37,044 bases of DNA from Rhizobium sp. Q54. Lineage in GTDB: Bacteria; Pseudomonadota; Alphaproteobacteria; ATCC43930; CGMCC-115725. This document shows positions 18,487 through 25,896 of this stretch, one piece after another. The position numbers were made by a program, and so were the translations under genes. A model generated the notes under the pieces. That model ran no database searches and had not been told where the DNA came from. It saw only the letters and a list, made by a program, of their open reading frames with translations. Position 1 is the stretch's first letter. Every line of letters starts with the position of its first letter. The DNA lies in the NCBI GenBank assembly GCA_945861155.1, contig CAMATN010000040.1, positions 1 through 37,044 of the forward strand, written 5' to 3'.

Positions 18487-18675
18487 CTAGGTATCCGGTG
18501 TTTCCCGCGGCGTGACTTCGCGCCCATCGTAATGACCGCAGGACGAGCACAGGTGGTGGGGCCGCTTGAATTCGCCGCAATCGGGGCATTCGGCATAAGC
18601 CGACATCGGCAGCGCGTGATGCGAGCGCCGCATGTTGCGGCGCGAGGGCGAGGTTTTCTTTTTGGGAACGGCCAT
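18487..18675 (-). CDS. rpmF: 50S ribosomal protein L32
   Basis: 62 aa: [20 protein letters not shown] start, normal length. Four cysteines, C30-x2-C33 and C43-x2-C46, make this the zinc-binding (C+) form. It stands between the DUF177 gene (127 bp upstream) and plsX (31 nt downstream), the usual arrangement that ties a ribosomal protein gene to phospholipid synthesis. Confidence 0.97.
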   Translation of the reverse strand: MAVPKKKTSPSRRNMRRSHHALPMSAYAECPDCGEFKRPHHLCSSCGHYDGREVTPRETPDT

Positions 18676-18802
18676 GATCGACTCGTCGGAGACTGGGCAG
18701 AGAGGTTGGGTACTTAGACAAATTCCGCGGCGGCGGCAACAGCGATGGAACGCGCGCCCTGCCGCGAGCGGGTATGCGGGCCGCGAAAACAGAGTCGGCC
18801 TG

Positions 18803-19333
18803 TCATCCGGCGTCGCCGGGCCGATCGAGCAGCCGCGCCAGCGCCGCCAGCGGACCGGTGTCCTCGGTCAGCGGCATCTGATCCTCGACACTGGCGCCGG
18901 GGCTGCGCGGGAACGGCGGCAGCGCCAGCGAAAACTCCTGGGCCACCGCCTCGCCGAGATCGATCGTGTCGCCGGCAAGCGGCTCGAACGCGATGTCGCC
19001 GTCGATGCCGCCCGCGGCATCCTCCGCCTCGGGCGGCCCGTAAAGCAACCCGAACCGCCCCGCCACCGTGCCGACGACGGGATCGAGCGTAATGATGCAG
19101 CTTTGCGCGAACTCGGCCTCGAACCCGGCGCGCAGCAGGATCCTCTCCGACCCCTCGCGGACCAGTTCGACCACCGCGCTGAGCCGGTCGAGGGCGACGA
19201 GGTCAAAGCGCCGGGCAAGGGCAACGCGCTCGGCCTCGGTCGCGGCGATTTCCTGGCGAAACGGTTGCATCCCGAGCCGCGCGAGCGGCAGCGGGCGGGA
19301 GAACTCGGGCGCGCCGCTCCTCGCCCGGCTCAT
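18803..19333 (-). CDS. DUF177 (YceD-like) protein
   Basis: 176 aa from ATG 19333. YceD/DUF177 proteins are encoded upstream of rpmF in most bacteria and have been linked to 23S rRNA accumulation; the biochemical role is not settled. Here [11 protein letters not shown] is the N-terminal segment, [33 protein letters not shown] corresponds to the central domain with its conserved Cys, and [26 protein letters not shown] is the conserved C-terminal helix motif (D-L-G-E-x-V-x-x-E). It is 18 nt after the chaperone gene on the same strand and upstream of rpmF. Confidence 0.88.
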   Translation of the reverse strand: MSRARSGAPEFSRPLPLARLGMQPFRQEIAATEAERVALARRFDLVALDRLSAVVELVREGSERILLRAGFEAEFAQSCIITLDPVVGTVAGRFGLLYGPPEAEDAAGGIDGDIAFEPLAGDTIDLGEAVAQEFSLALPPFPRSPGASVEDQMPLTEDTGPLAALARLLDRPGDAG

Positions 19334-19351
19334 CGCCTGTTCATCGCCTGG

Positions 19352-19921
19352 TCATTCCTGTCCAGGGGGCCCTGGGGCCGCGTCGGCGGCCGGCGCTGGC
19401 GGTTCACCGAACGCGATCTGGCCGGCGAGCAGCGCCGCCGCCTCCTGCCGCTCGAATTCCGCTGCTTCCCGCCGGAGATAGGCCGCCATCGCCGCGAGAC
19501 GCGCCTCGGTCGGCGGCGCGGTGCCGAAGAGGTTGCGCGCGAGAGCCGGGCGCAGCACCGAATCGTCGGCCGCCAAACCCTCTTCATAGGCCGCGATGCG
19601 TCCCAAAAACGCCTGCGCCATGCGCTTCACTTCGCGCCCGACGCTGAGGTCGCCGGTACCCATCTCGCGCAGCGAACGATCAAAATCGGCAAACATCGTA
19701 TCGAAGAAGCGCTGGCCCACTCGCGCCGCTTGCGGCTGCTCGCGCTTCAGCCGATGCAGGTAGAGAAAGGCATGGAGACAGATCAGCTCGAACCGGCCAT
19801 CGACCGTATCCGGAACGCCGCCATCGAGGAAAAAACCGGGCCGCCGAGCGTGCTCGACGACGCGCCGATAGGCAAGTTCGGCCGCTTCGTGTAGAGGATT
19901 GGCTCTGAACAGGTTCAGCAT
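19352..19921 (-). CDS. Ubiquinol-cytochrome c chaperone family protein (CBP3-like)
   Basis: 189 aa. Bacterial relative of the mitochondrial CBP3/UQCC1 assembly factor for cytochrome bc1. It is nearly all helical: an AELAYRRVVEHARRPGFF segment, then TVDGRFELICLHAFLYLHRLKRE, a signature of the family, then FFDTMFADFDRSLREMGTGDLSVGREVKRMAQAFLGRIAAYE. The C terminus is Pro/Ala-rich. Expected at the cytoplasmic face, helping cytochrome b maturation. Co-directional with the DUF177 gene and divergent from bamE (144 bp), the conserved alphaproteobacterial arrangement. Confidence 0.9.
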   Translation of the reverse strand: MLNLFRANPLHEAAELAYRRVVEHARRPGFFLDGGVPDTVDGRFELICLHAFLYLHRLKREQPQAARVGQRFFDTMFADFDRSLREMGTGDLSVGREVKRMAQAFLGRIAAYEEGLAADDSVLRPALARNLFGTAPPTEARLAAMAAYLRREAAEFERQEAAALLAGQIAFGEPPAPAADAAPGPPGQE

Positions 19922-20065
19922 TGCAGGTGGTCGCGGCCCAACCCCAAGGACTTCCCGGCCAGGACATTGCCGAGCGTTGACAACAGCACATGCCCGGCTA
20001 AAGTCGAACCCGAGACATGGGCTGAGGCTTTCCCTATTTCAACAGAACCGAGGCGATCGGACCCC

Positions 20066-20587
20066 GTGTTGCGCAGCGTCCTCCGCCATACGCGAATTTT
20101 CGCGCTGGCTGCCGTCGCACTTGCCGCGGCAAGCAGCGCCGGGTGCGTCGCTGTCGTCGACCAGCGCGGCAATCTGCCCGACGCGGACAAGGTCGCGCAA
20201 ATCCGTCCGGGCGCCACGACTCGCGACCAAGTGGTCAAGATCCTCGGAACGCCGTCGAGCACCGGCGTCTTCGACGACAAGAGCTGGTATTACATCAGCC
20301 GCAAGACAAAGCAGATCGCATTCTTCAACGCCGATGTCTTGGACCAGCAGGTTTACGTCGTCAATTTCGACGGAACCGGGGTCGTACACAGCGTCGACCG
20401 CAAGGAACTGAAGGACGGGCGGGACATCGAGCCGGCCCCCGGCGCGACGCCGGCCCCGGGACGCGAACTGACCTTCCTCGAGCAGGTGCTGGGCAATATC
20501 GGGCGCTTCAACAAGAGCCCATCGAGCAAGGGCGACGACAGCGGCACTCCGACACCGGGTCCCCGGCCGAACGACCAGAACCGCTGA
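20066..20587 (+). CDS. bamE: Outer membrane protein assembly factor BamE (SmpA/OmlA) lipoprotein
   Basis: 173 aa from GTG 20066. Signal peptide VLRSVLRHTRIFALAAVALA then lipobox SSAG-C with Cys27 as the acylated residue. The BamE domain follows: QIRPGATTRDQVVKILGTPSSTGVFDDKSWYYISRKTKQIAFF ends with DQQVYVVNFDGTGVV. It is part of the BAM complex that inserts beta-barrel proteins. A disordered Pro/Gly/Asp-rich tail of about 35 residues follows. The frame is open from 19967, but that extension would bury the signal peptide. No terminator is evident in the 40 bp before the convergent lipoprotein gene. Confidence 0.92.
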   Translation: MLRSVLRHTRIFALAAVALAAASSAGCVAVVDQRGNLPDADKVAQIRPGATTRDQVVKILGTPSSTGVFDDKSWYYISRKTKQIAFFNADVLDQQVYVVNFDGTGVVHSVDRKELKDGRDIEPAPGATPAPGRELTFLEQVLGNIGRFNKSPSSKGDDSGTPTPGPRPNDQNR

Positions 20588-20627
20588 CGCCGCCCTCCGG
20601 TTTGCTCGGCCCGGTCAGCTTGGCCGG

Positions 20628-21044
20628 TCAGCGCAGGATCCCGTCGATCGCGGCGGTCTTGCGCGCGGCGGCGCCGTCCCTCCCGGCGGCCCTGTCGCGC
20701 TCGGCTTCGGCGATCAGAGCATCGACACGGGCCATCCGCTGCACGCCGGCGGCGGAGCTGATCGCGCGGCGATCGATTTTTTCGGACAACCTGGCGCGCG
20801 CATCGCTCTGCAGCCGGATCAGATCGGGGTGACGCGCGGTCGGCGCCGCGTAACGCTCGACCGCTGCATTCACGCACAGCGCATGCGGCAGATAATTGCC
20901 GACGCGACGCGGATATTGCGCAGTGCAGGCCGCCCGCGCGCTCGGCAAATCGCCCGGTGACGGCACGGCGAATTGCTCGACCGCGCAGCCCCAGAGCAGC
21001 ACCACCGGCAGCGCCAACACCAGCGCGGACCGCAGCATCGACAT
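20628..21044 (-). CDS. Small putative lipoprotein of unknown function
   Basis: 138 aa from ATG 21044 (MSMLRSALVLALPVVLLWGC). Hydrophobic signal with lipobox LLWG-C, so Cys20 would be lipidated and the protein anchored in the periplasm. After that AVEQFAVPSPGDLPSAR, then a segment with two cysteines (AACTAQYP, LPHALCVNA) that could form a disulfide. A helical, charged C terminus follows (QSDARARLSEKIDRR, DALIAEAERDRAAGR). I recognise no family. ATG 21038 and ATG 21095 are alternative starts; the latter would place a 15-bp repeat in the coding region ahead of the signal peptide, which argues against it. Confidence 0.65.
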   Translation of the reverse strand: MSMLRSALVLALPVVLLWGCAVEQFAVPSPGDLPSARAACTAQYPRRVGNYLPHALCVNAAVERYAAPTARHPDLIRLQSDARARLSEKIDRRAISSAAGVQRMARVDALIAEAERDRAAGRDGAAARKTAAIDGILR

Positions 21045-21062
21045 CAGCGGCCGCGTCAATGG

Positions 21063-21092
21063 CCCTCTCCCCTGGCGCCCTCTCCCCTGGCG
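21063..21092 (-). repeat. 15-bp tandem duplication at the 5' side of the lipoprotein gene
   Basis: Two identical copies of ccctctcccctggcg lie at 21063-21077 and 21078-21092. They sit 19-48 bp upstream of the likely lipoprotein start, or just inside the gene if it starts at 21095 (then encoding RQGRG-RQGRG). Same unit length as the other four 15-bp repeats in the window. Confidence 0.9.
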
Positions 21093-21165
21093 CATCGTGG
21101 ATGCGCAGCCCGACAGGCGCGAGCTTTGCTCGCACCGAACGGGGCGGGAGAGGGCAAACGCCCCT

Positions 21166-22227
21166 CTACGCGATCGCGTAGAGATGATCGGGCGAGGGCG
21201 CGGCCTGGCCGAGTTCGACCCGCTTTACCGCCGCTATCAGCTTTTCGTGGGTCGGCGCGGCGCGGCCGATCTCGCGGCCCTTCTCGACGATGACCCCGTT
21301 GATGAAATCGATCTCGGTGCGGCGGCCCTTGAGCATGTCCTGGCCCATCGAGGGACGCTGGTGCTCGCTGCGCTGCTGCGAGTTGCGCAAGGCCAGCATC
21401 AAGGATTCGACTTCGTCGAGCGCCGAGCGGTCGCCTTCCGAGGCGCGCGCCAGTTTGTCGGCGTCCTGGCCGGCGATGTCCTCGAGCTTGTAGCCGAGCG
21501 CCTGGCCGATCCGCACCGCTTCGCCGCCGAGCGCGATGATCACGCGGCGCACGCGCTCGTCCTGCCGCATCGCGTTGCCGGAAAGGCCGCTCGCCGCCGA
21601 GACGCCGTTATGCATGCCGTTGACGCATAATTTCGACCAGCGCTCGCCCCACAGATTGTCGGTGACCTTGCAGGTGTCGATCGTGCGGATCATCTCGCCC
21701 AGTTCCTCGATCCGCTTGGTCATGCGGCCGTGCACCTCGCCGACCCGGTAGACCTCGTGGCCCGGCGGGTTCTTGCCGCCGGTACGGCGGATCTTGCCGG
21801 GCGCGTAAAGCTCGGCCGACAGGATCGCGGCGATCGCGCCGACCGTCCGGCCCCAGCCGACGATCCCGGCGATGCGCTCCTCGTTGATGCAGTTCTGCAA
21901 GCTCACGACGTAGCCGGTCGGCGCCAAATACTGCCGGATCATCGTCGTCGCCCACTCGGTGTCGTAGGATTTGACCGAGATGAACGCGATGTCGATCGGG
22001 CGCTCCTTGGCGAGGTGCTGGAGTTCGGTCAGGTGCAGGGTCTTCGGCCGGGCCACCACCGATTCGTCCGGGGTGACGCCCTCGAGCGAGAGGCCGTCCC
22101 GGCGGATCGTCTCGACATGCTCGGGCCACGGGTCGACCAGCGTCACGTCGAACCCGTTATGGGCGAGATTCCCGCCGGTATACCCGCCGATCGCGCCGGC
22201 GCCGACGACCACGATGCGCTTGTCCAT
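21166..22227 (-). CDS. Ketopantoate reductase family (PanE/ApbA-like) NADPH oxidoreductase
   Basis: 353 aa from ATG 22227, preceded by a strong GGAAGGAAGG site. N-terminal Rossmann motif VVVGAGAIGGYTGGNLA (G-x-G-x-x-G), DIAFISVKSYDTEWA, and LQNCINEERIA (conserved Q-N-G/C). The catalytic-type Lys199 lies in WSKLCVNGMHN, and GRRTEIDFINGVIVEKG (Glu305) is the family substrate/cofactor motif. It is longer than E. coli PanE (about 300 aa) and stands among catabolic-looking genes, so a 2-oxoacid or 2-hydroxyacid other than ketopantoate may be its substrate. Divergent from the oxaloacetate-decarboxylase-like gene at 22422. Confidence 0.85.
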   Translation of the reverse strand: MDKRIVVVGAGAIGGYTGGNLAHNGFDVTLVDPWPEHVETIRRDGLSLEGVTPDESVVARPKTLHLTELQHLAKERPIDIAFISVKSYDTEWATTMIRQYLAPTGYVVSLQNCINEERIAGIVGWGRTVGAIAAILSAELYAPGKIRRTGGKNPPGHEVYRVGEVHGRMTKRIEELGEMIRTIDTCKVTDNLWGERWSKLCVNGMHNGVSAASGLSGNAMRQDERVRRVIIALGGEAVRIGQALGYKLEDIAGQDADKLARASEGDRSALDEVESLMLALRNSQQRSEHQRPSMGQDMLKGRRTEIDFINGVIVEKGREIGRAAPTHEKLIAAVKRVELGQAAPSPDHLYAIA

Positions 22228-22250
22228 TTGATTTTCCTTCCTTCCGTACT

Positions 22251-22335
22251 GTCATTGCGAGCGCAGCGAAGCAATCTCGCGCCCATGTGCCCCGTCGGAT
22301 CGAGATTGCGTCGTCGCTGCGCTCCTCGCAAAGAC
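22251..22335. repeat. Dispersed palindromic element (GTCATTGCGAG type)
   Basis: Left arm 22251-22279 (gtcattgcgagcgcagcg...) pairs with right arm 22301-22335 (...gctgcgctcctcgcaaagac), ending in GCAATCTCG/CGAGATTGC. The fold is a long hairpin with a few bulges around a 21-nt loop. From memory, elements of this sequence are dispersed in Rhizobiales-like genomes. It occupies the divergent gap between the PanE-like and oxaloacetate-decarboxylase-like genes. Confidence 0.8.
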
Positions 22336-22421
22336 AAGCCGCTTTGACCCGATTGACGGCATGATAAGCTGGCGCAAGATCGAAGCCCATCCCGCACGGC
22401 AAAGAGAGGGACACCGACACA

Positions 22422-23288
22422 ATGGATTGGACCGAACGGCGCGAGCGCTTTCGCGCGATCCTGGCCGGCAATCGCTGCGTGCATACCGGCTCCGTCTATG
22501 ACGCGATCTCGGCGCGCATCGCCGAGGATCTCGGTTTCGAGGTCGGCATCTTTTCCGGCTCGATCGGGTCGATGTCGGTGCTCGGCGCGCCGGACCTCGT
22601 CGTGTTGACCCTGACCGAGTTCGCCGCCCAGGCCAACCGGGTCTGCCGCGCCGGCAACCTCGCGCTGTTGGTCGATGCCGATCACGGCTATGGCAACGCG
22701 CTCAACGTCCGGCGCACCGTCGAGGAATTGGAGACCGCCGGGATCTGCGCGATGTCGATCGAGGATACGGTGCTGCCGCGTCCCTACGGGCCGAGCGGCA
22801 AGCCGACGCTGATCCCGGTCGAGGAAGGGATCGGCAAGATGAAGGCCGCTTTGTCCGCCCGCCAGGACAAGAATCTCGCCATCGCCGGGCGCACCAGTGC
22901 ACTGGCGATCACCGGCGTCGACGATGCGATCAAGCGCGCCAAGGCCTATGAGGCGGCCGGCGTCGATGCGATTTTTCTGGCCGGCGGCGTCACCGTCGCG
23001 GCGATCGAGGCGGTCTCCGCGGAAATCAAGATCCCGTTGATCACCGGCGGCGGCGCCGGTCCGCTCGCCGACCTCGACTGGATGGCAGCGCGTCGTGTCC
23101 GGGTCGCGCTACAGGGCCATGCGCCGTTCAGCGCCGCCGTACAGGCGGTCTACAACACGCTGAAGGCATTGCGCGACGGCACGAAACCCGCCGACCTGCC
23201 CGGCATCGCCTCGCCCGAATTGATGCAGCAGGTCACCCGCGGCGCCGATTACCGGCAATGGACCAAGGATTTCCTCGGCGGGGAATGA
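22422..23288 (+). CDS. Isocitrate lyase/PEP mutase superfamily protein, oxaloacetate decarboxylase-like
   Basis: 288 aa from ATG 22422 with AGAGAGGG upstream. RFRAILAGNRCVHTGSVYDAISARIAEDLGFEVGI opens the TIM barrel. ALLVDADHGYGNALNVRRTV is the Mg-binding motif and MSIEDTVLPRPYG the second acidic motif. The K-x-C-G-H catalytic loop of true isocitrate lyases is absent. The closest recalled relative is P. aeruginosa PA4872, an oxaloacetate decarboxylase, which shares the DADHGYGNALNVxRTVxELE stretch. The likely reaction is oxaloacetate to pyruvate and CO2, but related 3-carboxy 2-oxoacids are possible. Head of a plus-strand run with the next three genes. Confidence 0.88.
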   Translation: MDWTERRERFRAILAGNRCVHTGSVYDAISARIAEDLGFEVGIFSGSIGSMSVLGAPDLVVLTLTEFAAQANRVCRAGNLALLVDADHGYGNALNVRRTVEELETAGICAMSIEDTVLPRPYGPSGKPTLIPVEEGIGKMKAALSARQDKNLAIAGRTSALAITGVDDAIKRAKAYEAAGVDAIFLAGGVTVAAIEAVSAEIKIPLITGGGAGPLADLDWMAARRVRVALQGHAPFSAAVQAVYNTLKALRDGTKPADLPGIASPELMQQVTRGADYRQWTKDFLGGE

Positions 23289-23341
23289 GGAACCGGGCGC
23301 CGCCCGCAGCGGCGCGCCGCAGCAAACGATAGGGGGATTCC

Positions 23342-23920
23342 GTGCGGTTTCTAGTCGTTTCCGGGCTGCTTTTCGCGACCGCGTCCTGCGCCTGGCCGCC
23401 GCTGGCGGCCGAGCAGACGGCCCCTGCCCCGCCCCCGCCACCCGTCGCGGTCGCCGCTGTTCGCGTACCCCCGCCCCCGGCGATGCTCTTGCCCGCGCCG
23501 CCGCCCCCGCCCACCGTGATGCTGGCGCCGGCTCCCTCGCCGCCGCCGGTCGTCGTGGCAGCGCCCGCGCCAGCCTCGGTCGACTATGTGCCGATCCCGC
23601 TGGTCTGGCTCCAGCTGATCAACGCGCCCGCTTCCGTTCCCGGCCGTTTGACGCTGAGCAATTTCAGCTACGACAGCGCCCGGGTCCAGACGATGACCGC
23701 CGACGGGCCAGTCTGCGCGATCCGCGAGGGCGCGGTGATCGTCGATTTCGAACTGCCGCTCAACGGCACCCGCATCATCCCGACGCCGCCGGGCGCCGAT
23801 GTCTGCTGGCGCCGCCAGGTTGCGGCCGCAATTGGTCAATCAACGCCGCCGGCGCGGCCCTGGACGGAGTGGAACCGCGCGTTCACGGCCGCCGGGCGCT
23901 CGATCGATTCTCGGCTGTAG
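23342..23920 (+). CDS. Exported proline-rich protein of unknown function
   Basis: 192 aa from GTG 23342 with AGGGGG close upstream. Signal-like N terminus MRFLVVSGLLFATASCAWPP; Cys16 could be a weak lipobox residue (TASC) or the cleavage site may be Sec type. Residues about 26-80 are a Pro/Ala/Val spacer (runs such as APAPPPPPVAVAAV). The C-terminal domain (about 82-190) has two cysteines, VCAIREGAVIVDFELPLNG and GADVCWRRQ, that may pair. No family recognised. It lies 53 nt after the decarboxylase-like gene and 43 nt before the YdhR-like gene. Layout suggests a periplasmic protein reaching through the cell wall. Confidence 0.65.
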   Translation: MRFLVVSGLLFATASCAWPPLAAEQTAPAPPPPPVAVAAVRVPPPPAMLLPAPPPPPTVMLAPAPSPPPVVVAAPAPASVDYVPIPLVWLQLINAPASVPGRLTLSNFSYDSARVQTMTADGPVCAIREGAVIVDFELPLNGTRIIPTPPGADVCWRRQVAAAIGQSTPPARPWTEWNRAFTAAGRSIDSRL

Positions 23921-23963
23921 GGCCTGGTAAAAGCTCAACCTGGCAATTCAGGAGGCGACTCGA

Positions 23964-24284
23964 ATGATCACCGCGATCGTGCAATACCGTCTGCCGCCGA
24001 GCATCGACCTGGATTCCTGCGCCCAGCATTTCCGCAACATCGCCGCCGGTTTCCGCAATGTTCCGGGGCTGATCCGCAAGCAGTTCATCTATGCCGAGGA
24101 CGGCTGGGCCGGCGGCGTTTATCTGTGGCGGAGCCAAGCCGACGCCGAGGCTTTCTACACCGGACCGTGGCTGCTGGGCATTCGCGAGCGCTATGGCATG
24201 GACCCGCAGATCAAGTATTTCCACACCGCCTGCGTCACCGATAACTCGGTGGAAGCGGTGCTGCTGCCCGACGCGGCGGAATAA
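23964..24284 (+). CDS. YdhR-like ferredoxin-fold (monooxygenase-like) protein
   Basis: 106 aa from ATG 23964 with a GGAGG site at 23951-23955. A single dimeric alpha+beta barrel fold of the YdhR/ABM type: MITAIVQYRLPPSIDLD (strand 1), HFRNIAAGFRNVPGLIRKQFIYAEDGWAGGVYLWRSQADAEAFY (helix, strands 2-3) and IKYFHTACVTDNS (strand 4). Relatives are called putative monooxygenases, but few have known substrates and no cofactor motif is visible. It follows the proline-rich gene; its partner in the next gene is separated by an inverted repeat. Confidence 0.8.
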   Translation: MITAIVQYRLPPSIDLDSCAQHFRNIAAGFRNVPGLIRKQFIYAEDGWAGGVYLWRSQADAEAFYTGPWLLGIRERYGMDPQIKYFHTACVTDNSVEAVLLPDAAE

Positions 24285-24288
24285 TAGA

Positions 24289-24414
24289 TTTCACCACGGA
24301 GACACGGAGGTCACGGAGAGCAGAGCTCTGGGACCGCGGGCGTCTCGCCCACTTTATGCCGGCCGGAGGCAAGCGGTCCAAAACCTCCGTGCCCTCCGTA
24401 CCTCCGTGGTGAAA
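24289..24414. repeat. Inverted repeat of the TTTCACCACGGAG type
   Basis: Left arm 24289-24318 (tttcaccacggagacacgga...) and right arm 24384-24414 (...tacctccgtggtgaaa) form an imperfect ~30-bp stem around a 65-bp middle. The right arm ends 14 bp before the next start codon, so a ribosome site (GAGAGG) touches it. From memory, this type is dispersed in several bacterial phyla. It fills the gap between the YdhR-like and mandelate-racemase-like genes. Confidence 0.8.
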
Positions 24415-24428
24415 AATGAGAGGATTCA

Positions 24429-25580
24429 ATGACCCGCATCGCCTCCGTCGCCACCTACCCGATCTCGGTCTCCCGTCCGGTGCCGGTATGGACCGCGCAT
24501 GAGGAGATCAAGGCATGGTCGGTCATCCTGACCGAAATCAAGACCGATGACGGCCTCGCCGGGTACGGGTTGATCCACGGCGCGCCGGCGGGGCGGATTT
24601 GCGAGTGGGTGGCGCGCTTCTCCGAGATCATCCGCGGCATGGACGCGCTCGCGCACGAGGCGGTGTGGGACAAGCTCTTCGCGCTGACGTCGCCCCGCCC
24701 CGGCGCCATCGAGGGCAAGGACGGCGCGATGCGACCGGTGCCGCGCGGCGAGCGCAATGCGGTCATGGCGGCGATTGCCGGCATCGACATCGCGCTGTGG
24801 GATATGAAGGGCAAGGCGGCGGGGATGCCGGTATGGCGGCTGCTCGGCGGCGCGAACCGGCCGCTGTTCACATACGCGACCGGCGGCTACTACCGGCCGG
24901 GCACGACCGATGCCGATTATGGCGACGAACTGGCGCGGTTTCTCGACCTCGGCTATCGCGCGGTCAAGCTCAAGACCGGCGCCGGCAGCGTGGCCGAGGA
25001 GGCGGCGCGGGTCGGCGCGGTGCGCGCCGCGATCGGCGAGGCGCCCGATTTGCTGCTCGACATGAACGCGCCCTACGACCTCGCCGATTGCATTGATTTC
25101 GCGCACCGTGTCGAGCCGCACCGCGTCTTCTGGCTCGAGGAGCCGCTGCACTGGTATCTGCAACCCGCCGATTTTGCGCGGCTCGCGGCGGCGACGCCGA
25201 TCCCCTTGGCGCATGGCGAGCGCGAGCTGACCCGCTTTACGGTGCGCGACTTCATCGTCCAGGGCGGCATAAGCTATGTGCAGTTCGACGCGACGCGCGC
25301 CGCCGGCTTTACCGAGGCATTGCGCGTCGCCGCGCTCGCCGAGCAGCACGGGGTCATGGTCGCGCCGCACACCGCGCCGGAGATCCACGGCCATCTCGTG
25401 CTGGCGCTGCCGCGCTGCGCCTGGGGCGTCGAGTCGCATGGCGGCCCCGAGACCGACCCGCTCGCCCACGGCCTCTTCCACGAGCACCCCGAATTGCGCG
25501 ACGGCCATATCCACATCGGCGACCAGCCCGGCTTCGGCCTCGACCCGGACTGGAAATTCGTCGAGCGCTACCGGGCGTAA
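24429..25580 (+). CDS. Mandelate racemase/muconate lactonizing enzyme family protein (acid-sugar dehydratase-like)
   Basis: 383 aa from ATG 24429. Enolase-superfamily barrel. Lys170 and Lys172 (AVKLKTG) form the K-x-K base; the metal ligands are Asp201 (LLDMNAP), Glu227 (FWLEEPL) and Glu254 (HGERE). Asp277 (QFDATR) and His304 (VAPHTAPEIH) form the His-Asp dyad of the mandelate racemase subgroup. The full set is intact, so the enzyme should abstract the alpha proton of a carboxylate and dehydrate or epimerise it; the substrate cannot be read from sequence. The N-terminal capping domain is about 1-125. Neighbours (2-oxoacid decarboxylase-like, reductase-like) suggest sugar-acid catabolism. Confidence 0.9.
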   Translation: MTRIASVATYPISVSRPVPVWTAHEEIKAWSVILTEIKTDDGLAGYGLIHGAPAGRICEWVARFSEIIRGMDALAHEAVWDKLFALTSPRPGAIEGKDGAMRPVPRGERNAVMAAIAGIDIALWDMKGKAAGMPVWRLLGGANRPLFTYATGGYYRPGTTDADYGDELARFLDLGYRAVKLKTGAGSVAEEAARVGAVRAAIGEAPDLLLDMNAPYDLADCIDFAHRVEPHRVFWLEEPLHWYLQPADFARLAAATPIPLAHGERELTRFTVRDFIVQGGISYVQFDATRAAGFTEALRVAALAEQHGVMVAPHTAPEIHGHLVLALPRCAWGVESHGGPETDPLAHGLFHEHPELRDGHIHIGDQPGFGLDPDWKFVERYRA

Positions 25581-25608
25581 GGTGGACACTTGTTCTTCAG
25601 CAGAATTA

Positions 25609-25630
25609 TGACTATGTTGACTATCATGAT
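25609..25630 (+). promoter_or_regulatory. Candidate operator/promoter of the toxin-antitoxin pair
   Basis: TGACTAT occurs twice, at 25609-25615 and 25618-25624 (9-bp period), followed by the perfect palindrome ATCATGAT (25623-25630). This is AT-rich compared with flanking DNA and lies 18-39 bp before the antitoxin start, where Phd-type antitoxins usually autorepress. Confidence 0.4.
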
Positions 25631-25647
25631 CCATGCTGGAGGCAGGA

Positions 25648-25896
25648 ATGGAAACCTGGACGGTCGCTGCCGCGAAGGCGAAATTCAGCGAGGTGATCGA
25701 CCGCGCCCTATCCGAGGGTCCTCAGGCGATCACCCGTAATGGCCACAAGGCGGTCGTCGTCGTGTCCGCCGACGAATGGGAGCGCAAGACGAGGCGCAAC
25801 GGCAACCTCGCCGAGTTTTTCGCTCAATCGCCACTGCGCGGCTCCGGTGTCAAGATCGAACGGGTCAAGGACGGTCCACGCAAGCTCGATCTATGA
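25648..25896 (+). CDS. Phd/YefM family antitoxin
   Basis: 82 aa from ATG 25648, with GGAGG at 25638-25642 well spaced; ATG 25633 would add five residues and lacks such a site. METWTVAAAKAKFSEVIDRALSEGPQAITRNGHKAVVVVSADEWE is the Phd fold: beta strand, the AK..FS..ID helix, then the I-T-R-x-G-x-x-A-V-V-V-S signature for DNA binding and dimerisation. The C-terminal stretch (about 50-82) would wrap the toxin. The stop overlaps the toxin start by 4 nt (ATGA). Confidence 0.93.
   Translation: METWTVAAAKAKFSEVIDRALSEGPQAITRNGHKAVVVVSADEWERKTRRNGNLAEFFAQSPLRGSGVKIERVKDGPRKLDL

Noticed and set aside
23400-23580. Tandem repeat or minisatellite in the proline-rich gene
   Set aside because: Pro/Ala codons recur but without a fixed unit length, so it is only low-complexity coding sequence.
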